Source: Kordia sp.
Lineage (GTDB): Bacteria > Bacteroidota > Bacteroidia > Flavobacteriales > Flavobacteriaceae
Assembly (NCBI RefSeq): GCF_022447245.1
Contig: NZ_JAKVBC010000001.1
Coordinates: 62,001-126,000, forward strand
Length of the DNA: 64,000 nucleotides
Direction of reading: 5' to 3'
Program-made: the position numbers and the translations under genes
Part shown: one piece after another, positions 60,275 through 64,000 of the stretch
Numbering within the stretch: the stretch's first letter is position 1
Layout: each line of letters opens with the position of its first letter
The notes under the pieces: generated by a model
Database searches by the model: none
What the model was told of the DNA's origin: nothing
The model's input: the letters and a program-made list of their open reading frames with translations, nothing else

Positions 60275-61407
60275 GTTTGTATTTTTTGTAAGGTGTTACT
60301 AATTGTTTTTATTTCTGCTTCTGTATTGTATGAATGCAAACAGAAACGCAAACGTTCTTTTCCTTTAGGAACTGTTGGTGATAGAATTGGTTTTACTTGA
60401 AATCCTCTTTCTTGAAGTATTTTTGCTGCGTTTTTTACATTTTCATTTCCCGAAAGGATACAACAATGAATTGCTGCGTTTCCGGGGATACAGTTGAGTT
60501 GTTTTGTGACTTCTCGAAAAATAGTTATGTTATTGCGTAAACGCTGAATTTCATTTGTGTTTAAAAGCTCTTCATACGCTATTTTGATTGTTGCAACTGC
60601 ATGAGGAGACAATCCTGTAGTGTAAATTAAACTTCTTGAAAAATTGACCAGATATTTTTTTAAGGTTTCACTTCCCACAACAACTGCACCATGACAACCC
60701 AAGGCTTTTCCAAACGTGTAGGTTCTGGCAAAAACTTCATTTTCTAGATTTAATTCATGCAATAATCCTTGTCCATTTTGGCCAAAAACACCTAAAGCGT
60801 GTGCTTCATCTATTACTAGATAAACTTCTTCTTTTTTACAAAGTGCTACCAAAGCTTTCAAGTCTGGAGAATCACCATCCATGGAAAATACGGATTCCGT
60901 CACCACATATATTTCTTGATATGTTTTATTTACTTGTTTTACCTTTTGAATTCGTTCTTGTAAATCAGTAAGATTGTTATGTTTGAATTTGTATGATTTT
61001 GCATGTCCCATACCAATTCCATCACGAATAGATGCATGAATGGATTCATCATATAGTATTACATCTCCACGTTGTGGCACAGTTGAAAAGAAACCAATAT
61101 TAGCATCGTATCCTGAGTTAAAAAGCAATGCTGCTTCACTGTTGTGAAATTTACATAATTGCGCTTCTACTTCTCGATATAGTTCATGGTTTCCAGATAG
61201 TAACCGCGAACCTGTAGCACCATTTTGTTGTATATTTCTATCTAGTAATAGTTGATGTGTTTTGTTAAAAATGCTTTCAGAAGTAGCAAATCCCAAATAA
61301 TCATTCGAAGAAAAATCAATTCTATCTGAAGAAATAGGAAGTTCTCGCAAGCTGTTATTTTGCAAGCGACCTTTTAATTTTGCTTGTATTTTTTTGGGTG
61401 TTTTCAT
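60250..61407 (-). CDS. bioF: 8-amino-7-oxononanoate synthase
   Basis: A 385-residue PLP enzyme that joins pimeloyl thioester with alanine. Motifs: SSNDYLGFA, GATGSRLLSGNHELYREVE, VIDEAHALGVFGQNGQGLL, and Lys of TFGKALGCHGAVVVGSE. First gene of the bioF-DUF2007-bioD-bioA operon. Confidence 0.95.
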   Translation of the reverse strand: MKTPKKIQAKLKGRLQNNSLRELPISSDRIDFSSNDYLGFATSESIFNKTHQLLLDRNIQQNGATGSRLLSGNHELYREVEAQLCKFHNSEAALLFNSGYDANIGFFSTVPQRGDVILYDESIHASIRDGIGMGHAKSYKFKHNNLTDLQERIQKVKQVNKTYQEIYVVTESVFSMDGDSPDLKALVALCKKEEVYLVIDEAHALGVFGQNGQGLLHELNLENEVFARTYTFGKALGCHGAVVVGSETLKKYLVNFSRSLIYTTGLSPHAVATIKIAYEELLNTNEIQRLRNNITIFREVTKQLNCIPGNAAIHCCILSGNENVKNAAKILQERGFQVKPILSPTVPKGKERLRFCLHSYNTEAEIKTISNTLQKIQTCKTISIQ

Positions 61408-61482
61408 ACATCAATCCACTTTGAATCGTGTGCTTCTGTTACGTCTAACAAATCTATTTATAGTGTTTTTGCCAATTGCTTT

Positions 61483-61640
61483 TCAACTTTTTAGTGCTTC
61501 TTCTTCAGAAGCGCTCGTGTAATTATAAAACAAAAGAAAGGCTGCTGTGAGTGATACAGCACAGCAAACAGCAGCAATTAGGTTCTGCCATAAGGGTCTA
61601 TTTCCATGAGAAATTACGATTCTTTCATTTATAACGCAAA
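61483..61640 (-). other. Open stretch between bioF and the sanA-like gene
   Basis: An open frame without a normal start codon encodes ERIVISHGNRPLWQNLIAAV, a short hydrophobic segment, and SASEEEALKS before TGA at 61483. It reads like a small single-helix membrane protein or a remnant. No ATG, GTG or TTG fits well, so I do not call a gene. Confidence 0.3.
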
Positions 61641-61669
61641 AATACTGATTATTCTATGGAGATTTGCTG

Positions 61670-62329
61670 TTAATTGATAGCTATTTTTTCACCTAGAAAT
61701 TTTGGTTGCTTTCCAATGACTAAGTCAATACACATGGCGACACGCGCAAAGGTTTCTCGCACTTTTACTTTAAACCCATTGCTTCCGCCTACATCTTTTG
61801 CATTAAACCCAATGGCTTCAATTCCTTTGGCATTGGCAATTGCAATAGCTCGTTCGTTATGAAATTGTTGTGAGATGATTGTAACACTTTCTTGTTGAAA
61901 TATTTCTTTGCATCGTATAACAGAATCTAAGGTTCGAAAGCCCGCATAATCTAAGAATATTTTATGCTCAGGAACTCCTTTTGTAATTAAGTCTTCTTTG
62001 AATGTTGTGGGTTCGTCATAATATTTACTTCCATTATCGCCACTTACCAATATATATTCTATTTTTCCAGCTTTGTAGAGTTGTACTGCTGCATTGATTC
62101 TGTTTGAGTAAAATAAATTGACTCTTCCGTTTTTGAGATATTTAGCGGTTCCTAGCAACAATCCGACTTTATTTTTTGGAATTTCAGAAACTTTATTGAA
62201 TGTTTTCCCATTCGAACATACTTCAACATATACATTACAACTTATGATACCGACAACCAATAGTACAAGCGTCCAAGCTACTCGCTTTACCCATTTTTTC
62301 ATTTGAAATTTATCTAATTTTCCCTTCAT
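61670..62329 (-). CDS. SanA/YdcF-family (DUF218) membrane protein
   Basis: A 219-residue protein with one N-terminal helix (VAWTLVLLVVGIISCNVYVE) and a periplasmic DUF218 domain: NKVGLLLGTAKYLKNGRVNL, YILVSGDNGSKYYDEPT, GVPEHKIFLDYAGFRTLDSV, FHNERAIAIANAKGIEAIGF. E. coli SanA affects envelope permeability to vancomycin. The enzymatic activity is not known. Single gene. Confidence 0.88.
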   Translation of the reverse strand: MKGKLDKFQMKKWVKRVAWTLVLLVVGIISCNVYVEVCSNGKTFNKVSEIPKNKVGLLLGTAKYLKNGRVNLFYSNRINAAVQLYKAGKIEYILVSGDNGSKYYDEPTTFKEDLITKGVPEHKIFLDYAGFRTLDSVIRCKEIFQQESVTIISQQFHNERAIAIANAKGIEAIGFNAKDVGGSNGFKVKVRETFARVAMCIDLVIGKQPKFLGEKIAIN

Positions 62330-62335
62330 ATATTA

Positions 62336-62364
62336 AAAAGCCCTTTCAAATTGAAAGGGCTTTC
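62336..62364. terminator. Terminator between the sanA-like gene and a pseudogene
   Basis: AAAAGCCCTTTCAA pairs perfectly with TTGAAAGGGCTTTC around one base, with A and T runs on the sides. It ends the decayed gene to the right (minus strand). Confidence 0.8.
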
Positions 62365-62385
62365 AGTTTGTTTAGTTAGCTATTT

Positions 62386-63219
62386 TTAAATAGTATTAAT
62401 ATACTGAATTAGTTTTTTAAGCTCTCTTCTTTATTGAGTTTGATACGGTTTTTCTTTATAAATGCACTAATTTGATTTACTTTATCAAGAAACAACTCTA
62501 AGAGTGCTTTTTTCCATTTTGGAAGCTTAATAGCATGCCCATTATGTGCCTTTTCAATGAAGAATTCGCAACGCATATCTTTGAATTCTGTAGTCACTGA
62601 AGAAGCTGAATTTCCATAGGTAGCTTTTTTACGCTTCACCATCTTTTTACATTCTTTCTTGTATAATGAAATCTTATCATTGTCTTCAAGACTGATCTAG
62701 TATAGCCTAAGTCATTTTCTTTTTTGCTATTGATATTTTCTAACACACCAAATGTAATATTGTTTGCATGTTGATTGATTACATAACATTTCTTTTTAGA
62801 AAATATCAATACATCTTCCTTTTTGGCTCCTTTACTACCATATCATCCATTAGTATATTGTAACGCATTAAATATATTTTGTTTACAGGAGCAATATTTG
62901 CTGTAGTAAACGATTCTTGTTTGTACGGCGTTCCAATGGTATTGGATTCATCTACAATTCCCTGATTTCTAACGATCACTGAATTGAGGTCATTATGCAA
63001 ATCCATAGAAGCTCTTAAAGCAAGATCAATACCAGATGCAGGTGGTTTTTCTCCGTAGCTTCCTCCCTTACAATGTTGTGAAAATCCTTCAAAGCTTAGT
63101 AGTAAACAAAATACCATAAGGTATATTAGTTTATTTAACGTGGTTTTGGTGTGATTTATTTTATAATAAATCTTTTTTTGGTTTAATGTTAACTTAAAGT
63201 TACAAAAAATTATGAGCAA
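62386..63219 (-). pseudogene. Exported protein of unknown function, broken by three frameshifts
   Basis: Three open pieces join into one protein. The first has a signal-like LMVFCLLLSFEGFSQ and HCKGGSYGEKPPASGIDLAL, to VVKEP (about 62825). The second reads KKEDVLIFSKKKCYVINQHA to LGYTRS. The third reads ISLYKKECKKMVKRKK to LDKVNQISAFIKKNRIKLNK. A run of six A at 62412-62417 (minus strand) hides the natural end: with seven A the frame would go on LKKLIQYINTI to TAA at 62386. The family is unknown to me. It is paralogous to the next pseudogene. Confidence 0.7.
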
Positions 63220-63276
63220 GCGAAATTATTGAGGCTGTTTTCACAAATAAGCATCTGATTCTGTATAATTTACATA

Positions 63277-63309
63277 AAAAAGCATCAACCTTTATTGCTT
63301 GATGCTTTC
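63277..63309. terminator. Terminator between two paralogous pseudogenes
   Basis: AAAGCATCAA pairs with TTGATGCTTT around an 11-base loop, with A-run on the left giving T-run on the minus strand. Confidence 0.7.
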
Positions 63310-63339
63310 ACTATTTTGTGTAATGAGTAAAGTATATGA

Positions 63340-64000
63340 TTACAGTAAATTCACATAAGTCATTATTGTTTTCAAATCTTCATCTCTTGTTACTTTTAAT
63401 TTATTTTCTTTCATAAATGCTTTTACAGCAGCTATTTTATCTCCAAAAAATTTGGCAATGCCTCTTCGTGTTCTTGACAGTTTTTAAGCATTTCCGCTTT
63501 TATTAAATTCTACGTAATACACCGTATTCATTGGCTGAAATTCGATAACAATTTCAGGAGCTGTCATCATGTATGACATATTTTTTAGACCAACTGCTAG
63601 TATTTTAGTATTCTTTTTGTGGAGAGAAACGTAATCGCTTTCCAATAAATCCACATAATAGCCTAATATGCTTTTATCTTTTCTATCGTCCGGATCTAGG
63701 ATTTTATAAATAGCTCCATTTTCAGTAAAAACAATTTTATCTTAGAGACGACTTTTATTTATCCATCCCTCTTTTTCTTAACTCTTCACTTCCATTCCAT
63801 CCAAAAACACATTGTAGCCTGTTTTAACTTCAGTTTCAGTTGAATCTGCACCTATTACTGGCTTAAACTCTTCATCAAAATACTGTGAACCATCTGCAAT
63901 CTCAATTAGACTTTTATTTGGATTTATGTCCAAATAATGGGTTGTAATGTAGAACAATAAAAAATATAAGTGTCGGAGTATTGTTTCGTTTTAATATAAT
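63340..64000 (-). pseudogene. Paralogue of the preceding exported protein, decayed and cut by the window edge
   Basis: Reading toward lower coordinates, one frame gives KTGYNVFLDGMEVKS, TAA, EKEGWINKSRL, TAA, DKIVFTENGAIYKILDPDDR, and EIVIEFQPMNTVYYVEFNKS to TAA. A shifted frame supplies EMLKNCQEHEEALP, and another the end KFFGDKIAAVKAFMKENKLK to NLL and TAA at 63340. The order and the ending (DKIAAVKAFMKEN versus DKVNQISAFIKKN) match the neighbour. Two stops and at least two shifts make it non-functional. Confidence 0.7.

Overview
The window comes from a marine-type member of the Flavobacteriaceae (Bacteroidetes). Supporting marks are the low GC content, gliding-motility genes gldD and gldE, a large protein with a type IX secretion sorting tail, an L21 ribosomal protein with the Bacteroidetes C-terminal extension, a TonB receptor, and promoters of the Bacteroidetes form TTTG-N19/20-TAnnTTTG. 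The style of the regulator and peptide genes resembles Kordia, but that genus name is a guess.

Layout. 1-3.4 kb: a minus-strand vitamin-salvage operon (thiamine-binding protein, PnuC-type transporter, NadR-like kinase, DUF4301 protein), then a PcrB-family prenyltransferase and a phosphopantetheinyl transferase. 3.5-4.9 kb: ahcY. 5-6.6 kb: gene remnants (a TPR regulator joined to a TonB-receptor tail, and a DUF1569 gene with one stop). 6.7-24.2 kb: exported peptidases, ribosomal proteins L27 and L21, a drug/metabolite exporter, and a metal-linked block (HMA lipoprotein, two CNGKCYL proteins, Met-rich outer-membrane protein, TonB receptor, PepSY protein). 24.3-30.1 kb: housekeeping (gldD, gldE, ssb, mutY, HU, a bS22-like protein, RNase G). 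30-43 kb: mixed genes, a 1.5-kilo-residue type IX cargo protein, recX and bioB. 48.7-52 kb: flotillin, NfeD and a ketoacyl synthase. 58-61.4 kb: bioA, bioD, a DUF2007 gene and bioF. 61.6-64 kb: a SanA-like protein and two decayed paralogues.

The most unusual part is 43.3-57.8 kb. It holds at least eleven short peptide genes with a common leader (MKK..., a Lys-rich LxLxK stretch, then a GG-type motif) and variable, often Cys-containing tails. They are interleaved with four large regulators built as signal peptide, TPR region, one membrane helix and cytoplasmic AraC-type HTH (three intact, one decayed). A twelfth peptide lies alone at 11.6 kb. No peptide-modifying enzyme or exporter is seen nearby. 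The peptides fall into five two-member families plus two singletons. One [peptide-regulator-peptide] unit has been duplicated in tandem. Upstream of the peptides lie two kinds of candidate operator: CCCTATTT half-sites or palindromes in the western half, and 21-22 bp tandem repeats of CGTTTTTATGAAAA type at a fixed distance from the promoter in the eastern half.

A second theme is gene decay. Many genes in the window are interrupted by a single in-frame stop or a one-base shift, and two peptide genes are shifted inside the A-tract just after ATG.
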